Shown here piece by piece: positions 1-8,115 of a DNA stretch of 64,000 bases. Position numbers and translations under genes: made by a program. The stretch spans positions 81,740 to 145,739 of the forward strand of contig NZ_JASKLR010000010.1 in NCBI RefSeq assembly GCF_030124325.1, written 5' to 3'. A model generated the notes under the pieces. That model searched no databases. It was not told the DNA's origin and saw only the letters and a list, made by a program, of their open reading frames with translations. This DNA is from Sinorhizobium sp. 8-89 (GTDB lineage Bacteria; Pseudomonadota; Alphaproteobacteria; Rhizobiales; Rhizobiaceae). Position 1 is the stretch's first letter. Each line of letters starts with the position of its first letter.

Positions 1-133
1 TACGGCCATGCTCGGCGAGTTCGATGAGCTGACGCTCGGTTACGAGCGATCCGGGCTTGAGCTTTAACGTGACGATGAGGCGTTCGAGCGCCAGATAGGC
101 GAGGTGGGCCTGGGAATGGGGTGGCATGGGCAT
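1..133 (-). CDS. GntR-family transcriptional regulator, N-terminal part (runs off the window)
   Basis: Only the first 44 codons are inside the window; the gene continues beyond position 1. The reverse-strand reading from ATG at 133 gives the start of a GntR winged helix: after a short leader comes AYLALERLIVTLKLKPGSLV followed by TERQLIELAEHGR, the usual helix 1 - 'PG..L.E..L' - helix 2 pattern of FadR/FCD-type GntR repressors. An alternative ATG lies at 127. The effector domain cannot be seen, so the ligand is unknown. Two copies of a palindrome just upstream (141-156 and 189-200) are good candidates for its own operator, and the divergently placed gene beyond them is a dihydrodipicolinate-synthase-family remnant. 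GntR regulators often control such a neighbour, so this one may have lost its target. Family assignment rests on about 40 residues. Confidence 0.7.
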   Translation of the reverse strand, partial: MPMPPHSQAHLAYLALERLIVTLKLKPGSLVTERQLIELAEHGR

Positions 134-140
134 CCCGTTG

Positions 141-156
141 TTCTGATATATCAGAA
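141..156. promoter_or_regulatory. Perfect 16-bp palindrome, candidate GntR operator 1
   Basis: TTCTGATATATCAGAA is a perfect inverted repeat 8 bp upstream of the GntR start codon. Its core CTGATATATCAG recurs at 189-200. GntR repressors bind short palindromes of this kind, usually in their own promoter. The function is inferred from position and symmetry. Confidence 0.6.
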
Positions 157-188
157 AATGCCACATATTCGAAATGGCGGCAAGTAAG

Positions 189-200
189 CTGATATATCAG
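189..200. promoter_or_regulatory. 12-bp palindrome, candidate GntR operator 2
   Basis: CTGATATATCAG is identical to the core of the palindrome at 141-156. Centre-to-centre spacing is 46 bp. It sits 12 bp upstream of the ATG of the decayed dihydrodipicolinate-synthase-family gene, where it could repress that gene's promoter. Bases flanking the 12-bp core are not symmetric. Confidence 0.55.
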
Positions 201-212
201 ACAGGGCCTATC

Positions 213-445
213 ATGCGGCGCGGCGTATTTCCGGTAGTAACCACAAAATCACGACTGAGGGTGAGCTCGACAAGGCGGAGATGGAACGCTGCTTTGCGTT
301 GGAGTTCGAGGCCGGCGCGGACGGCATGATCGTTTGCGGCTCGCTTGGCGAGAACATGACGCTCGACGCGAAGGTGAAGATCGAAGTCCCCAACGTTGGC
401 AAGGCGCTTGCCGGCGGCAGGCGGCCGACACTGTCCGAATTTTGA
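213..445 (+). pseudogene. Dihydrodipicolinate synthase-family remnant (frameshifted and truncated)
   Basis: From ATG 213 the reading MRRGVFPVVTTK matches the start of DapA-like aldolases. The continuation is found only in another frame, from about 245: GELDKAEMERCFALEFEAG, then ADGMIVCGSLGENMTLDAK, matching the first TIM-barrel strands and the G-x-x-GE motif of the family. That frame stops with TGA at 443-445. Together the pieces cover about 75 residues of a family of about 300, with no barrel remainder or Schiff-base lysine. The gene is therefore broken at least twice: a frameshift near 245 and loss of the C-terminal three quarters. It lies beyond the palindromes of the GntR gene, which was probably its regulator. 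A sequencing error could explain the frameshift but not the truncation. Confidence 0.65.
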
Positions 446-533
446 CAGTTCCGGCTGGCCGGTTGCCGGTCCGGTGCGTCTTTGCGCCTCGTTCTTGGCG
501 GTTCCCGCGAGGGCGGTGGAAAAACTGACGATT

Positions 534-576
534 GAACGAGAACGGCCCGCCAGTTGCTGGCGGGCCGTTCTCGTTC
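534..576 (-). terminator. Strong hairpin terminator of the aap operon
   Basis: A perfect 20-bp stem (534-553 with 557-576) has a 3-nt loop and begins 19 nt beyond the aapP stop codon. On the minus strand it is followed by a short run of T at 521-525. This is the expected end of the aapJQMP transcript. Confidence 0.8.
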
Positions 577-594
577 GAGTTTATGCTCTCGATG

Positions 595-1365
595 TCAGTG
601 CAGGATCTGGCTGAGGAACAATTTGGTACGCTCGTGCTGCGGATTGTCGAAGAACTCGGCAGGCGAATTCTGTTCGACGATCTGGCCCTGATCCATGAAG
701 ATCACTCGATTGGCGACCTGACGCGCGAAACCCATTTCGTGGGTCACGCACAGCATGGTCATTCCCTCTTCGGCGAGGCTGACCATCGTGTCCAGCACTT
801 CCTTGACCATTTCCGGATCAAGCGCCGAAGTCGGCTCATCGAACAGCAGGATCTTCGGCTTCATGCACAGCGAACGCGCGATCGCCACACGCTGTTGCTG
901 CCCGCCAGAGAGCTGGCCTGGATATTTGTGCGCCTGCTCCGGAATCTTGACGCGCCTCAGGAAGTGCATCGCCACTTCCTCGGCCTGCTTTTTCGGCATC
1001 TTGCGAACCCAGATGGGCGCCAGCGTGCAGTTTTCAAGAATAGTCAGATGCGGAAACAGGTTGAAGTGCTGGAAAACCATTCCGACTTCGCGGCGCACCT
1101 CATCGATCTTTTTCAGATCGTTGGTAAGCTCGATGCCATCGACAACGATCTTGCCCTTCTGATGTTCCTCGAGCCGGTTGATGCAGCGGATCATCGTCGA
1201 TTTGCCGGAACCGGAAGGGCCGGCGATGACGATGCGCTCGCCTCCCATAACCTTGAGATTGATGTCGCGCAGAACGTGGAAGTCTCCGTACCACTTGTTC
1301 ATGCCCGTGATTTCGATCGCAACATCGGTCCCGGTCATTTTGGAAGTTGTGGCTAGATTGGCCAT
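595..1365 (-). CDS. aapP: General L-amino acid ABC transporter, ATP-binding protein AapP
   Basis: This is the cytoplasmic ATPase that drives broad-range L-amino acid uptake (and influences efflux) in rhizobia. The 256-residue protein has Walker A GPSGSGKS (residues 49-56), a Q-loop in [12 protein letters not shown], the ABC signature [14 protein letters not shown], Walker [13 protein letters not shown] and the switch histidine in [12 protein letters not shown] chose the ATG at 1365 because AAGGGGA lies just upstream; the frame is open further, but that part overlaps aapM. It is the last gene of the aapJ-Q-M-P operon and lies 13 bp after aapM. Length and sequence agree closely with rhizobial AapP and the polar-amino-acid (GlnQ/HisP-type) subfamily. 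Regulation in other rhizobia is through nitrogen control, but nothing specific is visible here. Confidence 0.95.
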   Translation of the reverse strand: MANLATTSKMTGTDVAIEITGMNKWYGDFHVLRDINLKVMGGERIVIAGPSGSGKSTMIRCINRLEEHQKGKIVVDGIELTNDLKKIDEVRREVGMVFQHFNLFPHLTILENCTLAPIWVRKMPKKQAEEVAMHFLRRVKIPEQAHKYPGQLSGGQQQRVAIARSLCMKPKILLFDEPTSALDPEMVKEVLDTMVSLAEEGMTMLCVTHEMGFARQVANRVIFMDQGQIVEQNSPAEFFDNPQHERTKLFLSQILH

Positions 1366-1378
1366 GTTATTCCCCTTT

Positions 1379-2536
1379 TTATCGTTGTTGGCTCGTGTCG
1401 AGCACTCGCTCCATGAAGCCTGAATAGCGCGACATGCCGAAGCAGAAAAGCCAGAATATGAAGCCTGCAAAAATCAGACCCGAGACCGGCGTAACCGCAG
1501 AAGCCCAATTCGTATCCGAGAAATTCAGCCGGACGATGCCAAGAAGGTCGAACATGCCGATGATCGAGACCAGCGATGTATCCTTGAACAGGCCGATGAA
1601 GGTGTTCACGATGCCGGGGATCACCAGCTTCAGCGCCTGCGGCAGGATGATCAGATTCATTTTCTGCCAGTAACCCAGGCCGAGCGAATCGGCGCCTTCG
1701 TACTGGCCCTTCGGGATCGCCTGCAGGCCACCGCGCACGACCTCCGCCATATAGGCCGACGCGAAGAGCGATACGCCGATCAGGGCGCGCAGGAATTTGT
1801 CGAAAGTGACGCCCTGCGGCAGGAACAGCGGCAGCATCACGCTCGCCATGAAAAGCACTGTAATCAGCGGAATGCCGCGAACGATCTCGATGAAGATCGT
1901 GCAGAGCATCTTGATCACGGGCATCGTCGAACGCCTGCCGAGCGCCAGCAGCACGCCCAGAGGAAGCGAGACTGCAATGCCGACGAACGAAAGGACGAGC
2001 GTGACCATGAGGCCGCCCCAGAGCGGCGTCTCCACATAGGTCAGGCCAAGCCAGCCGCCCGGCAGCAGAATGATGGCGAGGATCGGCAGCACGACGAGGA
2101 GGAGAAAGGCGTTCAGTCCCTTGTATGGAACCTTCGGGATCAGCATCGGCACGAGAATGAGCACGAAGATGACACCGACGAGAGCGGGCCGCCAACGTTC
2201 ATCAGGCGGATAGCGCCCGAAGATGAACTGGCTGAACTTCGCGTTGACGAAAGCCCAGCAGGCACCACTCCAGCCATCCGGTTGCGAGCCACCCTGGGCC
2301 ACCGTGGCGCAAACGCCACGACCGCCGCCACTCCAGGCCGCGTCGATGAAGAGCCACTGGATTGCTGGCGGAATCAGCCATGCCAAAACAAGCAGGCTGA
2401 TGATCGTCAGGGCCGTGTCCTTCGGCGTGGCGAAGAGGTTCTTTCTCAGCCAGTAAGCAACGCCGCTTTCCAGCAACGGTGCCGGTGAGGCCTCGATCAT
2501 CGAGGCACGAACAAAACTTGCCTGGTGCGTGTTCAT
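1379..2536 (-). CDS. aapM: General L-amino acid ABC transporter, permease AapM
   Basis: This inner-membrane permease is 385 residues long. It has several hydrophobic segments: an early one around [20 protein letters not shown], further pairs near residues 115-160, and the BPD_transp_1 core in the C-terminal half. The core carries the EAA loop that contacts AapP ([20 protein letters not shown], then LGLGYWQKM). The long N-terminal extension before the core is typical of Aap-type permeases compared with HisM/GlnP (about 230 residues). It lies 4 bp downstream of aapQ and 13 bp upstream of aapP, so translation is probably coupled. The partner is AapQ, and together they form the heterodimeric channel fed by AapJ. 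Confidence 0.95.
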   Translation of the reverse strand: MNTHQASFVRASMIEASPAPLLESGVAYWLRKNLFATPKDTALTIISLLVLAWLIPPAIQWLFIDAAWSGGGRGVCATVAQGGSQPDGWSGACWAFVNAKFSQFIFGRYPPDERWRPALVGVIFVLILVPMLIPKVPYKGLNAFLLLVVLPILAIILLPGGWLGLTYVETPLWGGLMVTLVLSFVGIAVSLPLGVLLALGRRSTMPVIKMLCTIFIEIVRGIPLITVLFMASVMLPLFLPQGVTFDKFLRALIGVSLFASAYMAEVVRGGLQAIPKGQYEGADSLGLGYWQKMNLIILPQALKLVIPGIVNTFIGLFKDTSLVSIIGMFDLLGIVRLNFSDTNWASAVTPVSGLIFAGFIFWLFCFGMSRYSGFMERVLDTSQQR

Positions 2537-2540
2537 GATC

Positions 2541-3734
2541 TCACCTCTCCACCAGAGCCATGCGGGCGTTGTACCAGTTCATGAACAGCGACGTCGCGAG
2601 ACTGAGGCTCAGATAGACGATGAGCCATATGCTGACCACTTCGATCGCTTGCCCGGTCTGGTTCAGGATCGTACCGCCGACGGCGACGAGGTCGGCATAG
2701 CCGATAGCGATCGCGAGCGACGAGTTCTTGGTGAGATTGAGATACTGGCTCGTCAGCGGCGGGATGATGATCCTCATCGCCTGCGGCACGACCACCAGGC
2801 GCGTCGTCAACCTGGGGCGGATGCCGAGCGCGTGCGCCGCCTCCGACTGCCCTTTGGACACGCCGCGAATGCCCGCGCGGACGATCTCCGCGATGAACGC
2901 TGCGGTGTAGAAGGAAAGCGCAAGGAACAGCGACAGGAATTCCGGTCCGACGACCGAACCGCCGGTGAGGTTGAACTTGCCTGCAACAGGCACATCGAAG
3001 GCAAGTGGTGCTCCGGTCGCAAGGAACGTCACCAGCGGCAAGCCGATGACGAGCCCGAGCACGGTCCAAAGCACCGGCATGCGCTGCCCGGTCTCGGCCT
3101 GCTTCCGGCGCGCATAGCGGCTGACCAAGAAGCTGGCGAGCGCGGCAAGGATGAAGGCGTAGAACGTGTACTGAAAACCATCTCCGAAGACAGGTTTCGG
3201 AAAGGCGACACCGCGGTTGCTCACGAAGATATTCAAGGGGAGGGCGAGCGCTTCACGCGCCTGCGGCAGCACCGCAAGAACGCCGCTGTACCAGAAGAAG
3301 ATGACGAGCAACGGAGGAATGTTGCGGAAAACCTCGACGTATGCGAGCGACAGTTTCGCAATGATCCAGTTGTGCGTAAGGCGGCCGATGCCGACGATAA
3401 AGCCGATGATCGTTGCCGTGATGATCCCCGCAATCGCCACAAGCAGGGTGTTCAAGAAGCCGACCACCAGCGCGCGGCCATAGGTGGAATCACTCGTAAA
3501 GGCGATCAGGGATTGCCCGACGTCAAAGCCTGCGCGGCCCCTGACGAAGCCGTATCCGGAAGCGATGTTCGCGCGCCTCAGGTTCTCGATCGTATTGTCG
3601 GCGATCCAGTAAATCAGTAGTGCGAGGATAATGACCGTGATTGCCTGGTAGAATATCCCGCGCACCTGCGGATCGTTGATGAATGAACCGGCAGGTTTCT
3701 CTTTTTCAGGCGTGGTTGTTGCGCCAATGGCCAT
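2541..3734 (-). CDS. aapQ: General L-amino acid ABC transporter, permease AapQ
   Basis: Inner-membrane permease of 397 residues from the chosen ATG at 3734, which has AGAGG seven bases upstream. An in-frame start at 3758 would add eight residues but has a poorer ribosome site. The first membrane span is in [19 protein letters not shown]. The BPD_transp_1 fold follows, interrupted by a large insertion as in other Aap/Bzt permeases, with the EAA loop [20 protein letters not shown] before the last spans. It pairs with AapM. The gene is separated from aapJ by 90 bp that contain a 10-bp hairpin. A hairpin at this point commonly lets the binding protein be made in excess over the membrane parts. 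Confidence 0.95.
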   Translation of the reverse strand: MAIGATTTPEKEKPAGSFINDPQVRGIFYQAITVIILALLIYWIADNTIENLRRANIASGYGFVRGRAGFDVGQSLIAFTSDSTYGRALVVGFLNTLLVAIAGIITATIIGFIVGIGRLTHNWIIAKLSLAYVEVFRNIPPLLVIFFWYSGVLAVLPQAREALALPLNIFVSNRGVAFPKPVFGDGFQYTFYAFILAALASFLVSRYARRKQAETGQRMPVLWTVLGLVIGLPLVTFLATGAPLAFDVPVAGKFNLTGGSVVGPEFLSLFLALSFYTAAFIAEIVRAGIRGVSKGQSEAAHALGIRPRLTTRLVVVPQAMRIIIPPLTSQYLNLTKNSSLAIAIGYADLVAVGGTILNQTGQAIEVVSIWLIVYLSLSLATSLFMNWYNARMALVER

Positions 3735-3786
3735 GCAATGCCTCTTTCCCCTATCCACTCTTTTTGAGTGTTCTTATCGTTGGGAT

Positions 3787-3810
3787 GGAGGAGCGGTTTC
3801 CCGCTCCTCC
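3787..3810 (-). promoter_or_regulatory. Intercistronic hairpin between aapJ and aapQ
   Basis: A perfect 10-bp inverted repeat (3787-3796 with 3801-3810) has a 4-nt loop. It sits 14 bp after the aapJ stop codon and has no T-run after it. This fits an mRNA-stabilising or partial-termination hairpin that raises aapJ over aapQMP, as known for many binding-protein operons. The effect is inferred. Confidence 0.65.
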
Positions 3811-3824
3811 AAAGTCGCAGGCGA

Positions 3825-4850
3825 TCAGCGGACCGGCGGTGCGTACTGGATGCCGCCCTTGTTCCAGAGCGCATTCAGTCCGCGCTCGATTTTCAGCGGG
3901 CTGCCGGCACCGATGTTGCGATCGAAGACTTCGCCGTAGTTGCCGACGGCCTTGATGATGTTGACCGCCCATTCATTGGTCAGGCCGAGGTCGGTACCGA
4001 TCTTGCTGTCGGCCTCAACGCCAAGGAAGCGCTGGACGTCAGGGTTGGTCGACTTCTTCATCTCTTCGACGTTCGCCTGGGTGATGCCGAATTCTTCAGC
4101 CTGGACCAGCGCATAGTGAACCCAGCTGACGATGTCGAACCACTGGTCGTCGCCCTGGCGGACGGCCGGGCCAAGCGGCTCCTTCGAGATGATTTCCGGC
4201 AGGATCATGTGATCATCCGGCTTCGAAAGCGTCAGCCGGAGAGAGTAGAGGCCGGACTGGTCGGTGGTGTAGACGTCGCAACGGCCCGCGTCGTAGGCGG
4301 CGTTCACTTCGTCGAGCTTCTCGAAGACGACCGGATTGTACTGCAGGTTGTTCGACTTGAAGTAGTCGGCAAGGTTCAGTTCGGTGGTCGTGCCGGTCTG
4401 CACGCAGACGGCAGCGCCGGAAAGTTCAAGCGCCGACTTCACGTTCAGGCCCTTGCGGACCATGAAGCCCTGGCCGTCGTAATAGTTGACCGTGCGGAAG
4501 TTGAAGCCGAGCGCGGTGTCGCGGTTGATGGACCAGGTCGTGTTGCGAGCCAGAACGTCGACTTCGCCCGACTGCAGCGCCGGAAAGCGCTCCTTGGCGG
4601 AAGTCGGGGTATACTTGACCTTGCTGCCGTCGCCGAAGACTGCCGCGGCGATCGCCTTGCAATAGTCCACGTCGAAACCAGCCCAGTTGCCGGAAGCGTC
4701 GGGAGCGGAGAAACCGGCCAGACCGGTGTTGACGCCGCACTGCACGAAGCCTTTGGCCTTCACGTCGTCAAGGGTTGCAGCCGATGCCGCAGGTGCGCCA
4801 ATACCCATGACAGCAGCGCCAACCAGAGCTGTCAGAATTCGTCTTGCCAT
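3825..4850 (-). CDS. aapJ: General L-amino acid-binding periplasmic protein AapJ
   Basis: This is the periplasmic solute-binding protein of the Aap system. From ATG 4850 it has 341 residues. It opens with a clean Sec signal peptide (MARRILTALVGAAVMGIG, cleavage after ASA near residue 24) and continues with a family 3 (SBP_bac_3) binding fold: FVQCGVNTGLAGFSAPD, then WAGFDVDYCKAIAAAVFGD. The frame is open further upstream, but only this start gives a signal peptide, and it has AAGGTTC in front. It is the first gene of the operon; a plausible promoter lies at 4945-4977. Known AapJ proteins bind a wide range of L-amino acids, and the sequence is close to them. Nothing unusual is seen. Confidence 0.96.
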   Translation of the reverse strand: MARRILTALVGAAVMGIGAPAASAATLDDVKAKGFVQCGVNTGLAGFSAPDASGNWAGFDVDYCKAIAAAVFGDGSKVKYTPTSAKERFPALQSGEVDVLARNTTWSINRDTALGFNFRTVNYYDGQGFMVRKGLNVKSALELSGAAVCVQTGTTTELNLADYFKSNNLQYNPVVFEKLDEVNAAYDAGRCDVYTTDQSGLYSLRLTLSKPDDHMILPEIISKEPLGPAVRQGDDQWFDIVSWVHYALVQAEEFGITQANVEEMKKSTNPDVQRFLGVEADSKIGTDLGLTNEWAVNIIKAVGNYGEVFDRNIGAGSPLKIERGLNALWNKGGIQYAPPVR

Positions 4851-4944
4851 TTTTTGAACCTTTTCGGTTGTCGTTAGTTCCCGTCTGCACAGTCGCGCTC
4901 TGTCGGCGCGTGCAGCCTCCGCCACCCTCCTGGCGTGAGTGCAA

Positions 4945-4977
4945 TCTATCTCATGCTCAAAATTCACAAGGGTCAAG
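4945..4977 (-). promoter_or_regulatory. Candidate aapJ promoter
   Basis: On the minus strand CTTGAC (complement of 4972-4977) matches the rhizobial -35 consensus. An AT-rich stretch (TGAGATAGAT) follows at about 17-20 nt and would serve as a weak -10. It lies about 95 nt upstream of the aapJ ATG. The -10 is a poor match, so the exact start is uncertain. Confidence 0.4.
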
Positions 4978-5188
4978 AGATGTTGCCGATTTTCTGATTT
5001 TGCATGTGAAAAACCCGAACTTCGCCAGAAGTTTAGGCAAGTTCTCCCAGGGAATGGGCTTCTTTGAACAAAAAAACGGCCAGGCCGGCATTTTGCACGC
5101 GCCGTCGGCCTCTCGCCGGAATTTTCCCTTGACCCGGCGGGTGCTGCGTTCGATGAGTTGGCGTCGAATTCAAACAGCGGATTTCTCA

Positions 5189-6379
5189 ATGGCAGACAAG
5201 ATCAGCGCGCTCAAGGAAACGGGCATCAACACCCGTCTGGCGCACTCCGGCAACAATCCCTCGGATTTCCACGGTTTCGTCAATCCGCCGGTGGTGCACG
5301 CTTCCACCGTGCTGTTTCCCAACGCCAGGACCATGGAAAGCCGGGCGCAGAAATACACGTACGGGACGCGTGGCACACCGACGACCGATGCGCTTTGCGA
5401 GGCGATCAACGAACTCGAGGGCGCTGCCGGAACGATTCTCGTGCCCTCCGGGTTGGCGGCCGTCACGGTGCCGTTCCTGACCTATCTGTCCGCCGGGGAC
5501 CACGCTCTCGTGGTCGATTCGGTTTACTTCCCGACACGGCATTTCTGCGACACGATGCTGAAGCGCCTCGGCGTCACCGTCGAATATTACGATCCGATGA
5601 TCGGTGCCGGCATCGAGAGCCTGATCCGGCCGAACACGCGCCTGGTGCATACCGAGGCGCCGGGCTCGAATACGTTCGAAATGCAGGACATTCGCGCGAT
5701 CGCGGCCGCGGCGCACCGCCACGGCTGCGTTGTGACGATGGACAATACCTGGGCGACGCCGGTTTATTTCCGCCCGCTCGATCACGGTGTGGACGTCTCG
5801 ATTCATGCGGCGACGAAATACCCGTCAGGGCACTCCGACGTGCTGTTCGGGACCGTGTCGGCCAATGTCGCCCATTGGCCGGCGCTCACCGAGGCGATGG
5901 TCACGCTCGGCGTCTGCGCATCGCCGGACGACAGCTACCAGATCCTCAGGGGCTTGCGAACGATGGGGATTCGCCTGGAGCGGCATCAGGCGAGCGCGCT
6001 GGCGATTGCCGAATGGCTGGAGAGCCGTGACGAGGTTGCGCGCGTGCTGCATCCGGCGCTGCCGAGCTTTCCCGGACATGACCTCTGGACGCGCGACTTC
6101 GGCGGTGCGAGCGGAATCTTCTCCTTTGTCCTGAAGGCCGACAGCCCGGAAAAGTTCAGGACCAAGGCCCATGCCTTCCTCGATGCGCTCTCGCTGTTCG
6201 GCCTCGGCTATTCCTGGGGCGGCTTCGAAAGCCTCGCCGTTCACGTCAATCTCTCCGACCGCAAGGTGGCGAAGGCGCCGTCGGAAGGGCCGGTGATCCG
6301 ATTGCAGATCGGGCTGGAAGACGTGCCGGATCTTCGCCGTGACATCGAGGCGGGCTTCGCTGCCGCCAACGCTGTTTAA
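5189..6379 (+). CDS. metC: Cystathionine beta-lyase (MetC), PLP-dependent
   Basis: A Cys/Met-metabolism PLP enzyme of 396 residues, acting in the cytoplasm and expected to cleave cystathionine to homocysteine, pyruvate and ammonia in methionine synthesis. Family marks are the N-terminal TRLAHSGNNP and HASTVLFPNA, YTYGTRGTPTTDAL, TMDNTWATPVYFRP and the Schiff-base lysine in SIHAATKYPSGHSD near residue 210. The frame is open upstream, but the ATG at 5189 begins where rhizobial MetC begins. It is divergent from aapJ across about 340 bp, with CTTGAC at 5128-5133 as a possible -35. Cystathionine gamma-synthase/lyase relatives share these motifs; beta-lyase is favoured by length and the RGTPTT segment, which is usual for MetC. 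Confidence 0.88.
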   Translation: MADKISALKETGINTRLAHSGNNPSDFHGFVNPPVVHASTVLFPNARTMESRAQKYTYGTRGTPTTDALCEAINELEGAAGTILVPSGLAAVTVPFLTYLSAGDHALVVDSVYFPTRHFCDTMLKRLGVTVEYYDPMIGAGIESLIRPNTRLVHTEAPGSNTFEMQDIRAIAAAAHRHGCVVTMDNTWATPVYFRPLDHGVDVSIHAATKYPSGHSDVLFGTVSANVAHWPALTEAMVTLGVCASPDDSYQILRGLRTMGIRLERHQASALAIAEWLESRDEVARVLHPALPSFPGHDLWTRDFGGASGIFSFVLKADSPEKFRTKAHAFLDALSLFGLGYSWGGFESLAVHVNLSDRKVAKAPSEGPVIRLQIGLEDVPDLRRDIEAGFAAANAV

Positions 6380-6393
6380 AGCTTCAGCGTCCC

Positions 6394-6494
6394 CTACAGC
6401 GCCGCGCGTCTAATCAGACGCGCAAAGGTCGCGGTAGCACTTTGAATTGCTGCATGTTTTCATCCTTAAATCGGCTACGATTTAGGGAAAGATG
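6394..6494 (+). repeat. RIME-like intergenic repeat, copy 1
   Basis: A mosaic element starts with the short inverted repeat GCGCGTCTaatcAGACGCGC, runs through AGCACTTTGAATTGCTGCAT and ends in an imperfect palindrome around TTAAATCGGCTACGATTTA. Related copies lie at 14043, 24497, 41138, 49013 and 63286. The layout matches what is known as the rhizobial intergenic mosaic element. Its right end overlaps the stop end of the monooxygenase gene. Confidence 0.8.
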
Positions 6495-7659
6495 CAGTAG
6501 CGCCGTAGCCGTAGAGCCAGTCAAGGTCGGCAGCCAGCGCTTCGGGACCCTTGAGGGCCAGAACCAGGTCGCGCCCCAGCCTCACCGGGCCGCGGGCGTG
6601 ATAGGCGAATCGGTTGAAGGCAGCGCGCTTCCGCACACGATCGATTCGCAACCGCCGCGCGCGATCGTATCCGGCAAATGCGGACGGGATATCCTGGGTT
6701 TCAGCGAGGCACTGTGCGAGTTCTCGCGCATCCTCGATCGCCATTGCGGCGCCCTGGGCCGCAAATGGCGTCATGGCATGAGCTGCATCGCCGATGAGAA
6801 TGGTTCTCGCCCCGTCGTGCCATGCGCCGTCATCGACGGTGCACAAGGGCCAGTAGGTCGCCGCGGTTGCGTGCGTCAGGAGCTCGCGCAGCTTGGGATG
6901 CCATCCATCGAAAGCTGCTGCGAGTTCGCGCCGTCTGTCTTCGGAAGCCTTGCCGATCCACACGCTGTCGGCGGCCTCGCCCCCGACGATCGCAACAAGG
7001 TTGAAGCCGCCGATCTCCTTGATGGGGTAGGCGACGAGGTGCGCATTGGGGCCGAGGAAAGCGGTGACGCGATCGGCCGACAGGCAGGCCGTCGCCTCAG
7101 CGCCCGGCAGCATCATGCGCCAGGCGATGTTGCCCGAGAACCGCACGGCGCCGGCGCCCGGAATGGACGCCCTTGTCCGCGACCAGATACCGTCGGCGCC
7201 GACGATTACCTGCGGACGCCGCATTATCGAGCGATCGATGGCCGCCCCCGGCTCGCTCTCGATCCGGCAGCCAAGGTGAACGCGGCAGCGCGGCTCGGCT
7301 TTGACCGCGTCGAACAGGATCTTCTGCAGGCTGGCGCGGTGCAGGACGCCATAGGGAGCCGCCCACCGGTTGCGAGCACGTGCACCAGCCGGCACGCTTG
7401 CAAGCGAACGTAACGAGCGGCCGTCGACAAGCGCAATCGAACCCGGCTCGCTCCAGACACCTTCGAGGGCAGGAAGCAGACCGAGTTCGATGAGGATGCG
7501 TGACGCATTCGGCGACAATTGCAGCCCGGCGCCTACTTCTTTCAGAGCGTCGGCCTGTTCGAATATTTCCGCCTCGAAACCCTCCCGGGCGAGGCAGAGA
7601 GCTGCCGTCAATCCGGCGATACCGGCGCCGACAATTGCGACCGGACCAGCGTTTTGCAT
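6475..7659 (-). CDS. FAD-dependent monooxygenase (salicylate/hydroxybenzoate hydroxylase-like)
   Basis: A cytoplasmic class A flavoprotein monooxygenase of 394 residues. It shows the N-terminal dinucleotide fold VGAGIAGLTAALCLAREG, the DG motif in VIVGADGIWSRTR and the FAD-ribose motif LIGDAAHAMTPFAAQGAAMA near residues 275-295. Its closest families are salicylate hydroxylase and 3-hydroxybenzoate 6-hydroxylase; the substrate cannot be read from sequence, and no aromatic-degradation genes are nearby. The last eight codons (ending ASFPKS) lie within the RIME-like repeat, so the repeat supplies the C-terminus and stop. The small zinc-finger gene ends 28 bp upstream on the same strand, so the two are probably cotranscribed. 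Confidence 0.85.
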   Translation of the reverse strand: MQNAGPVAIVGAGIAGLTAALCLAREGFEAEIFEQADALKEVGAGLQLSPNASRILIELGLLPALEGVWSEPGSIALVDGRSLRSLASVPAGARARNRWAAPYGVLHRASLQKILFDAVKAEPRCRVHLGCRIESEPGAAIDRSIMRRPQVIVGADGIWSRTRASIPGAGAVRFSGNIAWRMMLPGAEATACLSADRVTAFLGPNAHLVAYPIKEIGGFNLVAIVGGEAADSVWIGKASEDRRRELAAAFDGWHPKLRELLTHATAATYWPLCTVDDGAWHDGARTILIGDAAHAMTPFAAQGAAMAIEDARELAQCLAETQDIPSAFAGYDRARRLRIDRVRKRAAFNRFAYHARGPVRLGRDLVLALKGPEALAADLDWLYGYGATASFPKS

Positions 7660-7687
7660 CGATCTCTTGCCCGTGAGTTGGGGCGAC

Positions 7688-7933
7688 TTAAGCGGCCTTG
7701 CTGGTGAAGAGGCACCCCGGAGGGTTCGTCTCCGTTGCCTTCAGCGAAGGATTGTAGCGATAGAGCGTTGAACAATAGGAGCAGACCTTCTCGTTGTCGT
7801 CGCCCATGTCGATGAAGATGTGGGGGTGGTCGAAGGGAACGGATGCGCCCGTGCACATGAATTCCTTGACGCCGATCTCAATCGCCTGGTGTCCGCCGTC
7901 ATTCTGAAAATGCGGGATGCTGTGGCCGGCCAT
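7688..7933 (-). CDS. Small zinc-finger domain protein (NDUFS6/DUF-type)
   Basis: An 81-residue protein from ATG 7933, which has GGAG seven bases upstream; the upstream extension of the frame is unlikely. It contains VKEFMCTGAS, DHPHIFIDMGDD and VCSYCSTLY, so Cys, His and a C-x2-C pair form a likely zinc site. This is the zf-CHCC pattern also found in the NDUFS6 subunit of mitochondrial complex I. Free-standing versions are common in Alphaproteobacteria and may relate to complex I assembly, but that is inference. It lies upstream of and close to the FAD monooxygenase gene on the same strand and is divergent from the hydrolase gene. Confidence 0.85.
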   Translation of the reverse strand: MAGHSIPHFQNDGGHQAIEIGVKEFMCTGASVPFDHPHIFIDMGDDNEKVCSYCSTLYRYNPSLKATETNPPGCLFTSKAA

Positions 7934-8115
7934 ATCATGCTCCGATGAATGCAAGTCTCTGGATATGAATTTGCCGGCACCATAGTGAGCTTTGCCGTAA
8001 ATGTGTAGCGGCAAACATGCCGCGCCTGTGGGTTTTTGGACGGCCGGGGCTTTCACGCGAGGGCGTTACAACCTAGTTTGCGCCGAAAACGGAACGACCC
8101 TTCAGGAAATGAGAC

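Noticed and set aside
2529..3620. 363-codon plus-strand frame opposite aapQ
   Set aside because: It is highly charged and repetitive in Arg/Asp/Glu, typical of antisense reading of a GC-rich membrane protein gene.
4851..5188. SAM-II type riboswitch before metC
   Set aside because: Such riboswitches occur upstream of methionine genes in Alphaproteobacteria, so I looked; the conserved pseudoknot segments are not visible here.
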